From Seriola aureovittata (taxonomy: Eukaryota > Chordata > Actinopteri > Carangiformes > Carangidae): a stretch of 64,000 nt of DNA. The stretch spans positions 11,766,001 through 11,830,000 of the forward strand of contig NC_079368.1 of the NCBI RefSeq assembly GCF_021018895.1, given 5' to 3'. Position 1 is the first letter of the stretch. Each line of letters opens with the position of its first letter. Made by a program: the position numbers and the translations under genes. Shown piece by piece: positions 1 through 11,817 of the stretch. The notes beneath the pieces are model-generated. The model ran no database searches and was not told the DNA's origin. It saw nothing but the letters and a program-made list of their open reading frames with translations.

Positions 1-47
1 CAGCCGGGTATTGCCAGACAGACGCCTGTCATGTCCCTCTCCCACAG

Positions 48-149
48 ATCCAAAATGGAGAACGCAAAGCCTACGCCTTGAAAAGCAAGGAGCTGACAGG
101 GCCAACAAAAGGGGTCATCTTTCTCGAAATAGACGTGATTTTTAATGCT
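48..149 (+). CDS. mctp1: mctp1 coding exon A: end of the third C2 domain
   Basis: Thirty-four codons follow a CCCACAG acceptor and end at a GTAAGT donor, phase 0 on both sides. The translation begins IQNGERKAYALKSKELTGPT and ends in LEIDVIFNA. It corresponds to the last beta-strands of C2 domain 3 and the start of the linker to the membrane region. Upstream exons carrying the Ca2+-binding aspartates of this C2 domain are outside the window, so Ca2+ binding cannot be judged. The first 47 bases are the tail of the preceding intron. Confidence 0.93.
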
Positions 150-677
150 GTAAGTCTTTCTTTTGCTTTTTTGATTCTCCTCCCTGATTTTTTTTTATTT
201 TGCCCTCCACCCCCATTATCCTCTCTCTCTCTCTCTCTCCATCCTCTCTTGTTCTCTACAGCATTCCCCCCCTCTGCGCTGCTGTTGTCTTTATTCTGTT
301 TGTCCCCCCCCCCCCCTTTGCTTCCATCTCATCCCTCGTCCCTCGTCCTCGTTTTGGCTTTAATTATCGAAAACTCCCTCTCAGCAGCCTTTGTTCCCCC
401 GTTCACCATCACTGTGTGTGTCCTATAGCGGCCATCTTACAGCTTTCTCTCTTGCTCTCTCTAGCCTCTGACATGGGGCACGCTCTACGCATGTGATGCC
501 ATGTTATCAGCACACAATGTATCAGAAAAACCCATCAAAACGATCCAAATACATTCCCTCGCTAATTCATCATCCTCATCTCTATCATTTTACTTATCTG
601 GATTCTTTTAAATGAGTGTCATTTCAGTCTCACCATTTGCTGTTTATGACACTGTCTGTGTTCACTCCATGCTCCAG
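150..677 (+). other. mctp1: mctp1 intron 1 of window
   Basis: Intron of 528 bp between coding exons A and B. It is pyrimidine-rich, with a CT-repeat around 220-240 and a run of 13 C at 304-316. The small open frames here translate this low-complexity sequence and are not genes. The acceptor is GCTCCAG at 671-677. Confidence 0.88.
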
Positions 678-752
678 GTGAAGGCTGGTCTCAGGACGTT
701 GATTCCCATCGAGCAGAAGTATATCGAGGAGGAGCCCAGAGTGTCCAAACAG
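678..752 (+). CDS. mctp1: mctp1 coding exon B: linker between C2 domain 3 and membrane region
   Basis: Twenty-five codons, phase 0 on both sides, bounded by CTCCAG and a GTACAT donor. The peptide starts VKAGLRTLIPIEQKYIEEEP and ends RVSKQ. It is basic then acidic, probably helical, and links the last C2 domain to the first hydrophobic region. It is typical of MCTP1, where the LRTLIP and QKYIEEE motifs are strongly conserved. Confidence 0.93.
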
Positions 753-1541
753 GTACATCAGCAGCCAACACTTATCTTCTACTACTCCGCCTCATTTTTA
801 TCTATGTCCACCACTGTACGAGCTATTCTGCTTAACTGTCTGAAGCAAAACCAACAGGCCTGGAGAGCGGCATCTTGCAAAGCACAACAACTGTGTGGGC
901 AAGATATAACAGGATGATTGAAGGAAAAACAGCATTTCGTTTCTTTTTTTTTTCCTCCCCTCTTCTCTCCCTTCTCTCATCTCTCCCCCCCTCGCATCCA
1001 CTCTGAGTGGTGAATAGAAATGTCAAGCTGTCAGCTGTGGGGTGCATAAGTAGATTGGCCATCCTTATAGTTGGCCCTCTTTGCCACTGCTGCTTTGCAC
1101 TTCATTGTCACGCCACTCAGTGTGGCGGCACCACAAAGGGCTGAATAGTAGGGGCTGGCCCACATCAGACATGTCATATGAGTGACCGTTTGGGCTCAGC
1201 AGTCAATGCTGCATGCACAGCCGAGCACAGCCGTGCCCAGCACAGCACAACACACACACCAGCTCCCATACCACCCTTTTTTCAGCCCTCGATCTATTCC
1301 CTTCTTTCCTCACTGTTTCTGCCTCTTCTGTTGCTCTCTGTCTCACTGTCGCGGCCCACTCTACGCCTTTCTCCCAAGTGCAGAATCCTTTTTTCATCTC
1401 CATTTCACCTCTGACTCACAGAGATGACCCATGTCAACGTCTCGCAATGATGATGTCACTGGCTGCTTTGGAGGGATTGCCCCATGAGGGCTCTTTTGTG
1501 TGCTAGCAGCTCCCCTGCTGTTGCTTGCTGCTTAGTGTGCA

Positions 1542-1596
<55 letters not shown>

Positions 1597-3120
1597 CCAC
1601 ACAGTAAAGAAAAAAAAAATATATAAGCTGCCTGCCAAACACAAGCATTTAATTGCAATTATGACATTTGACTTAATAAATGGCTTCACTACTTTTCTAA
1701 GTGTTTTTAAGGAATAACTCAAGGCACTCTTTGAAATAATTCATTAAAAATGAAATATTCTTATCAAGGCAGTTATGGCAATAATGAGCCAAGAAGAGTA
1801 CAGCGTGTACATCAAGTGCATGCGCTGAGGAACGTTGAAATGGATGATTCACAGTCTTGCAGTCCTCAGGGTCTCTGTGTCCCCAGCAGGACACCATACA
1901 GTCATCCTCAGTTTGGCAACAAAAAGCTTCACATAATTATACATAGAGAGGGAGGAATCTTCCTCTCATCTAGCATCAAAGCAGCCAAGCCACCCCTAGC
2001 CACATGCAAATCTATCCGGAAACGCATACATACAGACAATGGAGTTCACTGTAGTGCTACGAACATATGCTGCATACCCACAGTACACGCACATTCAAAC
2101 ACACACATAATTTTCCAAAGAGTAAAATAATGGCCTAGAATTTTTTTGAACAGCGATCTGCAGAGACAGTTTGTCCTTTGGGAGCACTTTCTCCTGGTGG
2201 TGACCTGATTGGGTGGCTGGCGTTCTGCGCTGCTGTTATGCTATTCCCTGAATGGTTGGCAGCCCAGGGGGAGGACAGCAGTTAGCCAGTTCTCTCTCAT
2301 CTCTGGCCAAATGCCTGGATAACCCTCAGGGAGGAGAATCCAGGGACTGTGTTGGAAATTGTTATTATTGTACTTAACTTTATCATTGGGAGAGTACACT
2401 TAAAGAAACATTGTGAGTCAGCTTGTCACACTTAAAGCAGCCATTTGTCCTATATGTTGATCCACATGCATGTAGAGCTATCCAAAGAAGGAAACACAAT
2501 AAAGTCCTCACGGTATTTTCAGTGCTGTAATATTGAAGAGAAGTGAGGTAAATTTCAAGTGGTAACTTTACAAAGAGACAGCAGAAGGAGACACTCAGGT
2601 TTAGAACCAACCATAATAAGAGTTACTGACAGAATGTGAAGGTACTATTTATGAGATGTAACATATTTACTTACTAAATTGTGATGAATTCACATCTTAA
2701 CTAAACATAAAGGAGAGAGAAGTGAACTCTTTAACATTATGTTCTCACAAACTTCTAGATCAGAGGGACCAGGGTAGCTCTGCTTATGTTTGTAGTCCCA
2801 TCACTTTGCTCCTGTTTTACTTTGTCTTTTAATAAGACTTTCCAAACATTATATATGTGCAGCAAATGTGGAGAGGTCAGACCCTGATATGTTTTAGTGT
2901 TAGTTTTAAATGATACCCAGCTACCTCTCATGTCACGTCTCAACAGTTACCTGCATTTTTATATTATATATTTATGTATGATAACAGTACATTATTAAGT
3001 CTTTTTTTACACACTGCCCAGATGTTTACGAACTGTATATACCATCAGGCTTTTTTCCTTGCTATAACACATTAAACCTTGCACAAAACATTCACTTGTT
3101 TGTCTTTGTCTCCTTTCCAG
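753..3120 (+). other. mctp1: mctp1 intron 2 of window
   Basis: Intron of 2,368 bp. It contains a (CA)n array at 1543-1595 and otherwise unremarkable unique sequence. No other exon was recognised on either strand. It ends in a good polypyrimidine tract and TTTCCAG at 3114-3120. Confidence 0.85.
1543..1595. repeat. (CA)n microsatellite
   Basis: Uninterrupted AC/CA dinucleotide array of about 53 bp in mctp1 intron 2. Open frames of alternating His/Thr or Cys/Val over it are artefacts of the repeat. Confidence 0.95.
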
Positions 3121-3240
3121 CTGCTGTTGCGCAACTTCAACCGAGTTAGGCGCTGCATCATGTTCCTTATCAACACAGGCTGCTACATCAACAGCTGCTT
3201 CGAATGGGACTCTCCACAGAGGAGCATCTGTGCTTTTGTG
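3121..3240 (+). CDS. mctp1: mctp1 coding exon C: approach to first hydrophobic region
   Basis: Forty codons, phase 0 on both sides, bounded by TTTCCAG and GTACGT. The peptide runs from LLLRNFNRVRRCIMFLINTG to RSICAFV and includes the conserved CFEWDSP segment. The Arg-rich stretch before the hydrophobic part is the likely membrane-proximal basic face. The exon ends exactly where the hydrophobic run starts, so splicing at its donor decides whether the protein receives its membrane anchor. Confidence 0.94.
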
Positions 3241-3549
3241 GTACGTAGAGGTGCATTTACATATACAGTACCATAAATTGTAGCATATCATTTAAAAATG
3301 TGCACATTCACCAGACATGAAGAACGATTACTTTATTGCAGCAAATAAAGTAATTGATTATGCCGTATTATTAGAATTGTTATTAACAATCTCAGAAATG
3401 TACCTAAATGTAGTTGAGCTTACTTTTTGGCATAGAAAAATTACTTCACACTTTTTGAAATGAAATGAACTCCACTCATGTTGATTCGTCAGTACTACTG
3501 ACAAACCAAACAATAGTCATGTAACTGATCACACATTTTATGGAGGTTT

Positions 3550-3551
<2 letters not shown>

Positions 3552-3611
<60 letters not shown>
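3552..3611. repeat. (CA)n microsatellite
   Basis: Pure CA array of about 60 bp followed by a short GA run (3612-3620), in mctp1 intron 3. Confidence 0.95.
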
Positions 3612-3615
<4 letters not shown>

Positions 3616-5742
3616 AGAGGGTAAAAGAGTGACATGTTCACAGAGGCTGTAGGACCATTTCTGCTAACAAAGTACGGAGCTCTCGCTGGTAATTGCACAC
3701 TCAAACACGAGAGAGTGTTGATGTCTCAAGCACAGTTAAGTACATTCCCCCACAGTAACCTCCCACTGTTACTGTTACTCACACACTCAAATATCTTGAT
3801 ATGATAGTCTCGATTAACTTCTTTTTCTGGCTTTGGATTAAATGTACAAGCACACTTGGTAAATACTTGGCAAATGTCTGTTTTGTTGCTGGGAATGAGT
3901 AGAGAGTTGGTGTTACGGCTTATACCCCATCTTAAATGAGACCCTCAGACATCTTAGAAAACTTAGAAGATGCAACTATAATCTATTGAAGTGTGACAAG
4001 CTGTTGCTGCAGACAGTGGAAATGGCAGCCTCTCCCATCAGCCTCCTCTTCATCCTCTCTCTCTCCCCTGTCATCTGTGTCTGGTATTAAAAGGTGAAGT
4101 GTAATTGGACAGCAGAGCTATCAGTAAAAGACATTCTCCTGCAGGGCAGTGAGTGGCTGCATATAGGTTCCTACCCTAAAGATGACAGAGCAGGCATTTA
4201 ATCCTGTCTGGTTTAGTGTCCTGACTTAAGTAGCTACAGGACAGGTGGACCCGCCCCGCCCCAGCCCTTTACCATGGGAGCACTAAGTGTCTCCACAGCA
4301 GACATTAGGCATTAGCAGCATTTGGCTGTCTGACACCAGTTTCATCTCTGCAGGGGATGCATGTGTGTATGTGTGTGTTTGTACAGCGGGTCACAGTGTC
4401 ATCACAAGACATGGGTCAGAAGAGACATAGTATTGATCAGTTAACATTTTCCCTCTGTGCGCGCGAGCCTGGCTCATGCATGTACGTTTGCATTTTCTCT
4501 CTTGTAAGACTGAACTAGGCACAAGCCCTCATGTCTTATCTTTTAGAAATAAATGAAAATGTCAGACAAAAAAAAAAAAAATGTCGAGGAATTCGCACAA
4601 AACAAGGTCACTTCAGAATTGCCAGTCTACGTGGTGAATGGAGGATGCAGCCTTGGATAGTGCAGCCTCCATGTCAGCACACAAACACACACGCGTGCAT
4701 GCCTTGTATAGCTCTTCACCCTTTTTGAAAACACAGCTTACAGTACATCCATTTCTGAGTAACAGTGCCAACTATTCATATCCTCATTGTACTCACTTAA
4801 ATTCAAAGTATTCAGATGACGATAAAGGATGTATCTAGGCCAAGGACATAGCGTTTTATAGTTTATACAAAGTCTGAAATTTAGGTGTCATTGTGTGTCC
4901 CCCCCCCCTTGTCTCGCTCTTTTGGGAGTCTGTTATGGTAGGAGTATGCACTTAGCTAAAAGCATCAGAGTATTTAGGGCCCCTCTCTACACAGGTACTC
5001 CCTCCCTCCCTTCCCTTCCATTTCTTCATCCTTCTCTCATTTCTCCCTCACTTTGAGAGGCCTCTTAATCACTTCGCTCATCTCTTTAAGTGGGTTTTTA
5101 TGGGGGGCCATCTGGCCAAGGTGGTGCGTTCATGAAGTTGTACGGCTGTGTGTGATTATGGGCATGTGTGTCTGTTCACATGTTCACGTGTGTTTCTGTC
5201 TGGCTGTCTTTCTGCACAGATGTTTCACTTAACTTTCCGACGTGGCTGTAGCTACAGAGGTGGAGTTGTGGGTAATTCAAGCTATAAACTTACAAATGTG
5301 TGCACTTTTTAACTGCTAAGTAAGCCTGGGGGGTGGTGGATTTAAGTGTGTTCATATATTTGTGGGTTATTGTGAACTCTGTAGGACAATGCAGTTGTCG
5401 TACTGTGTCACTTCACAACATTCCCTCCACAAACGCACTCAAAATTTTCTTCATGGTTCCTTACTCTCCTTCTGCCCAGTTCTGCAATGCCAGCCGCCCA
5501 TTAGTACCAGCTGTGATTAGTGTGTATGTCGTGTGTGTTTTGTGTGCATGTGAGAGAAAGACAGATATCTCATAGTCTCACATGCATCCTTTCTCTCTCT
5601 CGCTCTCTCTCTCTCTCACACCCACACTGCTGTCACCCACCCATCCCGACAGTGAATCAGCCACCGTGGCAGCTTTGCCTGAGGCGTTGGCACAATGGAC
5701 GGGACTGGAGTTACCTCCTGTCCTGCATGATGGGTGGTGTGT

Positions 5743-5791
5743 GCATGTGTATGTGTGTGTGTAAGCGTGTGTGTGTGTGTGTGTGTGTGTG
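5743..5791. repeat. (GT)n microsatellite, interrupted
   Basis: Interrupted GT array, the pure part being 5767-5791. A 208-codon minus-strand frame across 5616-6242 is largely produced by this array and nearby pyrimidine-rich sequence. Confidence 0.9.
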
Positions 5792-5954
5792 GTTGAGTCT
5801 TAGTGTCTCTCCGTCTCCCTGTCTCGAGGTTAAGCGTCTGCTTCCTTTCTCCACACCTGCAAGCTGAGTGTCCCTCCCTTCTATCCATCCATCCATTCCT
5901 GCCCCTCTTTATCTCTCTCTCTCTCCCCTCCCCTCCCCTCCCTTTGCCTTCCCT

Positions 5955-6250
5955 CCCGGAGAGTCGAGGCCATTGTGGGGCTGAGCGGTGTTGGGTTCTG
6001 TTCTCCCGCTGCTGCCAGCTCTCCCCACGGCCCCTGCAAGACAAGGCTGTTATTGCCCCAGGGACCGCAGGCCTCAGCAGCTCTTCCTCCAAACAAATTT
6101 GCTGTAACTTTATCTGCAATTGGGCCCTGAATTGGGAGCAAATAGAGGCAGCTTTGTGAAGCTCGGGGAAGGGCGAGGGCAGCGAGCTGAGGGTTGTTGG
6201 GGAGGCAGGGGAAATGATACCAAGCTCTTTTATGTCAGGCAAAGTAGGAC
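5955..6250. other. High-complexity intronic block, candidate conserved non-coding element
   Basis: Unlike the flanking microsatellite and pyrimidine tracts, this block has balanced, non-repetitive sequence. Its core near 6090-6150 carries short motifs resembling GATA and homeodomain sites, for example TTATCT at 6109-6114. I see no exon here. Conservation is inferred only from its texture and cannot be tested without an alignment. Confidence 0.25.
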
Positions 6251-8465
6251 TCTTATCAGGAAGAGAGCCCAGACAAGGGAGCTACTTCTAGAGGAAACTG
6301 GAGCACCTATCACCTGCTTTGCATTTAGATAAAAATTCACCCTGCTGAAATAAAAAAGGGAAAAAAAAAAAGAAGCAAAGACAGGTACAGAAGCAACTAT
6401 TGGAGTGTGTGTGTGTGTGTTTGCACATGTCTGGCTGGCAGTTTGATACACACATATACACACACTCAGTGCAGAGACGCCATAGCAGTCACTGGTACAC
6501 ACCACTCCAGGTCTCTTTAAATTGCTCCTTTGACTCCTCTTCAAAGAACCTATCTAACTTTTAAAAGTTTTAAAGTCTGGATTTCGTCTTTGCCCACAGC
6601 AAGGGACAGCTTTGAAAGATCTACTTTCACATTTTACTGCTCTCCTGATTTGCAAAATGAATGATAGTTGAAATATAGTGGCATGACTAACAGAGAATAC
6701 CAAGTCAGAGTTTAATCACCAGAGATAGAGACTGAACAGAAAATGCGTGAGGCCCTTTGTTGAGGAGTGAGAAATTCAGCATCCGTACTTCTCATAGGTA
6801 CCAGCGTGCAGTTGCAGTACTGTGGCCATAAATCTGTGGATGCTTTATTTTATTTTTCTATGGTATTACGAAATGACTGGCTTTGACACATTGGTTTTAG
6901 CTTTTTTTTCATTGGATGAACAGCATTAATTGTGGTGTAGATCTATGTTCTGCAGGAGTACAGCAGGGGGCAGTCTAGCACCACTGAATGATGGGAAGGT
7001 CCGGTCACAAACAGGACACAGTCTCCCTCCCTCTCTAGTTCCCTCGAACTTAACAGGACTTCTACTTGGTATCTGGCAACACTTAGTGCCAGCATGGAAA
7101 TTGATGTAAGAGAGATAAAGGGGAACTCTGAAATCCAAACTTCAGTTTCACTCCACTGAGACAGAGCAGGGGGAAAGTTAGCCTGGTGTGTGGTTAATGT
7201 AAGCCAAAGTACTGAATATTACCCTCCCACAGTGCTGCGGCGCAGAGCCGTAAGGACACGGGTTGTGTTTTGAAACAAATAATGCAAGATACAACTCTCA
7301 ATGTGCCGTACTGGTTGCTTGAATAAAACATTTTCACTTCTCTGTTTTGTTAAGGTTTTTAATGCATCTTCTTGTGTAGAGGGGATTTCTTAATATTAAA
7401 AGAAAGCATCAAAGATAATAACAAAATGAAATCCAACTACAGAGACTTGTCAGAATAATTTAGTTTACTAAATTTGTGTATGGGTACTTTAGCCAAAATA
7501 TTACAAATTATGCTGCCATGGCTTTGCTTTGTTCATGTTTGTGATTGTCTATTTTAATAATATGTCTCATTTGAATTTCAACTTCAGCTCAGATGTGAAG
7601 TTTGCCCAGTTCAAATGTAGCCTTTAACTGTATTTGAAATGGTTTAGCAGATTTGACAGTGGAAAATATTATTTTACTTTGCTTAGTGACAAGCGAATAG
7701 TTTTGTTCTGACATTTCAGTGGATTTCACCAAGGACTTGTTGAAGCACATATAATTAGAAAATAAAGTATGATACATTTTTTATGACAAAAAAAGATTTG
7801 GTGTATAAAGGAAAATTGTTATTTCATTTTTCACTTCTTTTTATTTTTCCTCAACAGGGAGTCATTTTGGAAACACAAATGTCCACTTTCAACCAAATAA
7901 TCTAAACTCACTCTAAAATTGATATTGACATATAACTGTTCCTTGGTAGTTGAGATAATCACCAACAATATTTTATACAATGATATCATGACAATGAGAA
8001 ACAGAGTACAGCACCCTTTTTGGTTTTGGACAAGTCTAAGTTCCACATTTATTTGCATCATTACTTCTCTGTTTGATGCTCTCAAAACAAAATTTGAAAG
8101 TTTGCATAATTTAAATAAAATAAAGGCTTATATACAAAGAGACAAACATACTGACTGAGTTATATTTTTACATTACCACGCTGGTAAGACTTCAGCAGTA
8201 TTAAACAGAAAAGCAAGAGCGGGACACGGTGAGCTCTCCTCTGTATGCGTGTTCAGATATTCACTATGAAGCATCACCGTCCACTACATAATGTGTTTCT
8301 GACCACACAGAGTCATCTACAAATTATTCCCATAGACTACATCTGGAGATTCATTTGCCATTTTCCTCTCCTCAATCCAGCATGTTTTCATTGTTTTTTT
8401 TTTCCTCTGCCTTTTTCTGGTCACTGACATACACAGCAGGCTGCTTCCCACTCCCTCTTCCCCAG

Positions 8466-8735
8466 GCAAAGAGCCTGCTATCTGGTGTAGCAAGCGATGG
8501 GGGGTGGCTGTGCTCATCCAGTCCTGGTGGAAAGGTCCAGGCACTGCAGGGCCCCTATTACCCTGCCGGGGGGTATGGAGACGGGGCAGAGCTGGCCACT
8601 GCTGAGCCCGGGTGTCCGGTTCCTCTAGCTGCCAGTCAAAACTTCGCCCTCAGCTACTATAACCAAATGGAGGAAGATGAAGGGGGACGACAGGTTAAAC
8701 AACCTCAGGCATGTGGTGAAGAAAGTGAGATTTAA
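8466..8735 (+). other. Candidate alternative exon in mctp1 intron 3
   Basis: Behind a pyrimidine-rich acceptor (CTCTTCCCCAG, ending at 8465) lies an open frame in phase 0, the phase in which exon C ends. It reads AKSLLSGVASDGG, later QNFALSYYNQMEEDEGG, and stops at TAA 8733-8735. Codon composition is coding-like and not low-complexity. An internal donor CAG|GTTAAA at 8693/8694 would instead make a symmetric 228-nt exon. Inclusion in either form would replace or interrupt the first transmembrane region. I do not recognise the sequence from any MCTP isoform, and there is no obvious poly(A) signal just downstream. It may equally be a conserved non-coding element or chance. Confidence 0.3.
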
Positions 8736-10563
8736 AAAAAGAAAAAAAAACCAACATAAAATAGGGTTTTAAGGTTCAATATACACATCAGGACAGTGAG
8801 GAGCAATTAATTTGTCCGTTGTGCAATAATGATACTATGAGCGATTAGAGATCGAGACAGTAAATATATTTACAGTACAACATATGCCTGCTGCTGGTTA
8901 TATTTATATCAGAGTATCTGAAAGGAGCAGTGTGTGTATGCATGAAGATGTTTGTAAGTGTGCAGTTATTTATAGCTTCTACCAGAATAGATTTAAAACA
9001 CGTGAGCTCCTTTGTTCGTTTGATTGAAGTCATGTTTCTGCACCTCTGTTGCACATTGTTTAGTTAGAGATTATTCCAGAGTTTATCAGTGTTACAGATA
9101 ATATAGTTTTGTAAATTATAATAATTTATAGGAAGATGGATAATTTTAGAATGGTTAAATTTTGTGGAGAAACTGTGTTTGTGAACATTTGTTATGTTTG
9201 TGTGTGTGCGAGTTTCTGTTGCTGAGTTTTCACAGTCCTAACAGCTTTTTATGATGAATGAAGGGAAATGGTTGTGTTTCTTATTAGTATACAAATATGA
9301 ATTATTGAATAGATTCTTTCTAATACTCCTACACAGCTGTATTAGAGTTAAAGACTTTGTGTATGTGAGAAAGTGAAGTTGAGCCTGAGAGAGACAGAGA
9401 AAGATTTTGAGCCTTTTGGGAGATTTTGTTGTTGCACCAAGGCCATTCAGGTTTATTTGAAGATGAAATTTAGCTGTGAGCATTATGCAAATGCACTGGT
9501 CATTTCTAATATTTAATTTATGCCTCTTTTTGCTTTTGTACACCCAGTGTCTGTTAATTTTACATGAAGTTATTGTTCTGTTCAAAAGTTTGGATATGAG
9601 CCTGTCAAACTTTCCTCTGCGAGAGGGGGGAAAAAGTTGAGAAAATTTAATTGTTTTAATTGCGTTGTTATTGTGAGGAGTTGTTTGCATTGATATTCAG
9701 ATGCATATGTTTGCCTGTGTGTGTGTGTGGGTGGGTGGGTGTATGGGTGAAAGGAATATGAAATACCAACAGCACAGTGCGCGAGTGTGTGTGCAGTTAA
9801 GTGTCCGACTGGTTCCAGTACAGCAACAGCAGACCTGCATACGCAGTCTTGAGGGGCTGTTGAACTTCATATTCACATTAACCTTGGACTGTAGACACAA
9901 TGAAGAGCTTGATTTTTTTTTTTTTTTTTTTTTATCCTCCCCTCTCTCTCTGTCTATTTCCGTCGTACACTCACACACACTCACACACACACACAAATAA
10001 AACAATTTGATTGTTGATTATTAAGCTTCCTATGTCTCTTGTTGATATTATTCAGCCAAACAGGATAGATCATAATTGGTACACAGACCAATAAATCAGC
10101 TTTATACAGTAATAGTCTCAATTTCACCACTCTTAAAAGTTTCCCATCAAAACTGATTGTTAAACAGGGATGCATTTCCATAAAGAGAGTAATTAATTTC
10201 AAATCTTCTTTGCTCATATTTGAAATAATGGATTTCTTGTACTTGAATTTGATAAATATATTTTGCTAGTGAAGATTGAGCATTAGGCATGGTTTGCATT
10301 TTCAGCATTTCTTAATAGTTGCTACTGAGGTTTTATCAACCATGAAATTCCTCTGTATACTTAAACATGAAATTATTAAAAAAAGAATAAGATATTATAA
10401 ACTTACTTTTGTTCTATTTGTTTCTGACAGATTTTATCCTCATGAAAATATCCTATCTCTACCATCTTAACCTTTAAAAATCGGCACACTGTTTTCTCAC
10501 ATTTGATACAATACTGCCGTGAAATAACAATCTTCCGTCATTAGCAATTTTACTTTCCCACAG

Positions 10564-10641
10564 ATCTCTTCTCCCGACCACCGCAATAATCTGCTGTCAG
10601 AGGCTAAAGAGACCTGCCAAAACCAGAATACAGGGTTTTAG
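10564..10641 (+). other. Candidate alternative terminal exon in mctp1 intron 3
   Basis: A strong acceptor (TTTTACTTTCCCACAG, ending at 10563) is followed by an in-phase 25-residue frame, ISSPDHRNNLLSEAKETCQN plus five residues, and TAG at 10639-10641. It is in frame both with exon C and with the candidate 228-nt exon at 8466-8693. Spliced in, it would end the protein before any membrane segment. The evidence is a splice-site and reading-frame match only. Confidence 0.25.
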
Positions 10642-11285
10642 GAAAGGTTAATTTTCAGATGGTACTTTGCTTGTTTGGTGATGAGAGGGGAGGTATAGAG
10701 GTTATGGTTTTGGCAGATGGGTGCAGAGAAGGTTAGAGATGGGGCATATTAGTCTTTTGGGGTAAGAGAGAGGGTTTTGGAGCTTGGAGTGACAGGGTTA
10801 GGGACTCGGGGTGTGGGGTGTTTGAGGTCACATGCTGGGGTTTGGGCTTGAGTATGGAAGGGTCAGCAATGACGTGCTGCGGCTGAAACGGTACATGACC
10901 TCAACCTCTCGGGTGATTGGCATGGAGGAAAGAGACTCTGACGGCTTGTACTCATCCTCCTCCTCGTCCTCCTCCTCAGATGAGGGCCCAGAATGCCTTG
11001 AGGGTCAGGGTGTTGAACCTAGGCTCACCGACACCAGGCCTGTACCTTTGTTGAAGCAAAGCCTTATTTTTACGCTTTGTTCCATGGTGGTTATGATTCT
11101 GCATATGAATGTGTTTGAATGTGTGTTGTTTCCAGTCGCACATATGGTCGGCGTACGTTCTCAGGGGTTTGCCTCATGAGGGTCAATATGGGGTCTTGAA
11201 TGTATACATTGTTAACCCTCACTGTTCTTACTTTTTTGTTCTCCCCTTTCTTTACTGATGGTTTTGTCTTTTTCTCTCTCATCAG

Positions 11286-11402
11286 CTTTTTGTCATCGTC
11301 GTGTGGAACTTTGAACTCTATATGATTCCTCTGGCGTTGCTGCTGCCTTTGGCCTGGAACTACATCCTCATCGTGTCAGGGAAGGATACCAGGCAAGACG
11401 TG
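11286..11402 (+). CDS. mctp1: mctp1 coding exon D: first transmembrane region
   Basis: Thirty-nine codons, phase 0 on both sides, bounded by CTCATCAG and GTGAGT. The peptide opens LFVIVVWNFELYMIPLALLL and continues PLAWNYILIVSGKDTRQDV. The hydrophobic stretch forms the first membrane hairpin or segment, with the conserved FELYMIP turn in the middle. SGKD marks the return to the cytosol. This is the C-terminal membrane module shared by animal and plant MCTPs. Confidence 0.95.
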
Positions 11403-11783
11403 GTGAGTAACCCAGTCGCTTCTCGATAACCCTCCGCCTTTCTTTCATTTCACTGTAAAACCCTCTTTCCATAGACAATGCCGGGTTAAAACTCAGACAC
11501 CATTGTTTTATGGCGACATTCGCTCTTGTTTTATTTATGACATTAATCACATTTACTTACGTTTCATTCCTGTGATACTGGACTTAATACAAACAATACA
11601 TATTTGTGATGTAAAAATTGTGACACGATTGTGATGAGATGAATGAGAATGCTAAATACTTTTGTAAAGAAACAACAAGAAGATGAACAAAATACAAACT
11701 CATTTAGAATATACTTTTTCATTAAATTGCAGTTGTAAACTTTGCGGAAATTGGAATTTAATTTAAAAAAATCTCTCTACTGA

Positions 11784-11785
11784 TT

Positions 11786-11809
<24 letters not shown>
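11784..11809. repeat. Poly(T) tract, 26 bases
   Basis: Uninterrupted run of 26 T in mctp1 intron 4. It could be the reverse-complement poly(A) tail of an old minus-strand retroposon, but I could not delimit an element body next to it. Confidence 0.85.

Positions 11810-11817
<8 letters not shown>

Larger units (their letters stand above)
3241..11285 (+). other. mctp1: mctp1 intron 3 of window
   Basis: Intron of 8,045 bp with canonical ends (GTACGT; CTCATCAG). It holds a (CA)n array at 3552-3611, a GT array at 5743-5791, a high-complexity block at about 5955-6250, poly(T) near 9916-9933, and three coding-looking segments (8466-8735, 10564-10641 and 10832-about 11000) described separately. From about 6550 to 8350 and 8740 to 9650 it is AT-rich and featureless. 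Confidence 0.85.

Noticed and set aside
5616..6242. 208-codon open frame on the minus strand
   Set aside because: Half of it is translation of the GT array and pyrimidine tracts (His-Thr and Arg-Glu runs). There are no splice sites, domain or codon pattern to support a gene.
9238..9690. 150-codon open frame on the minus strand
   Set aside because: AT-rich sequence with random-looking residues, no known motif and no splice or promoter context. Treated as chance.
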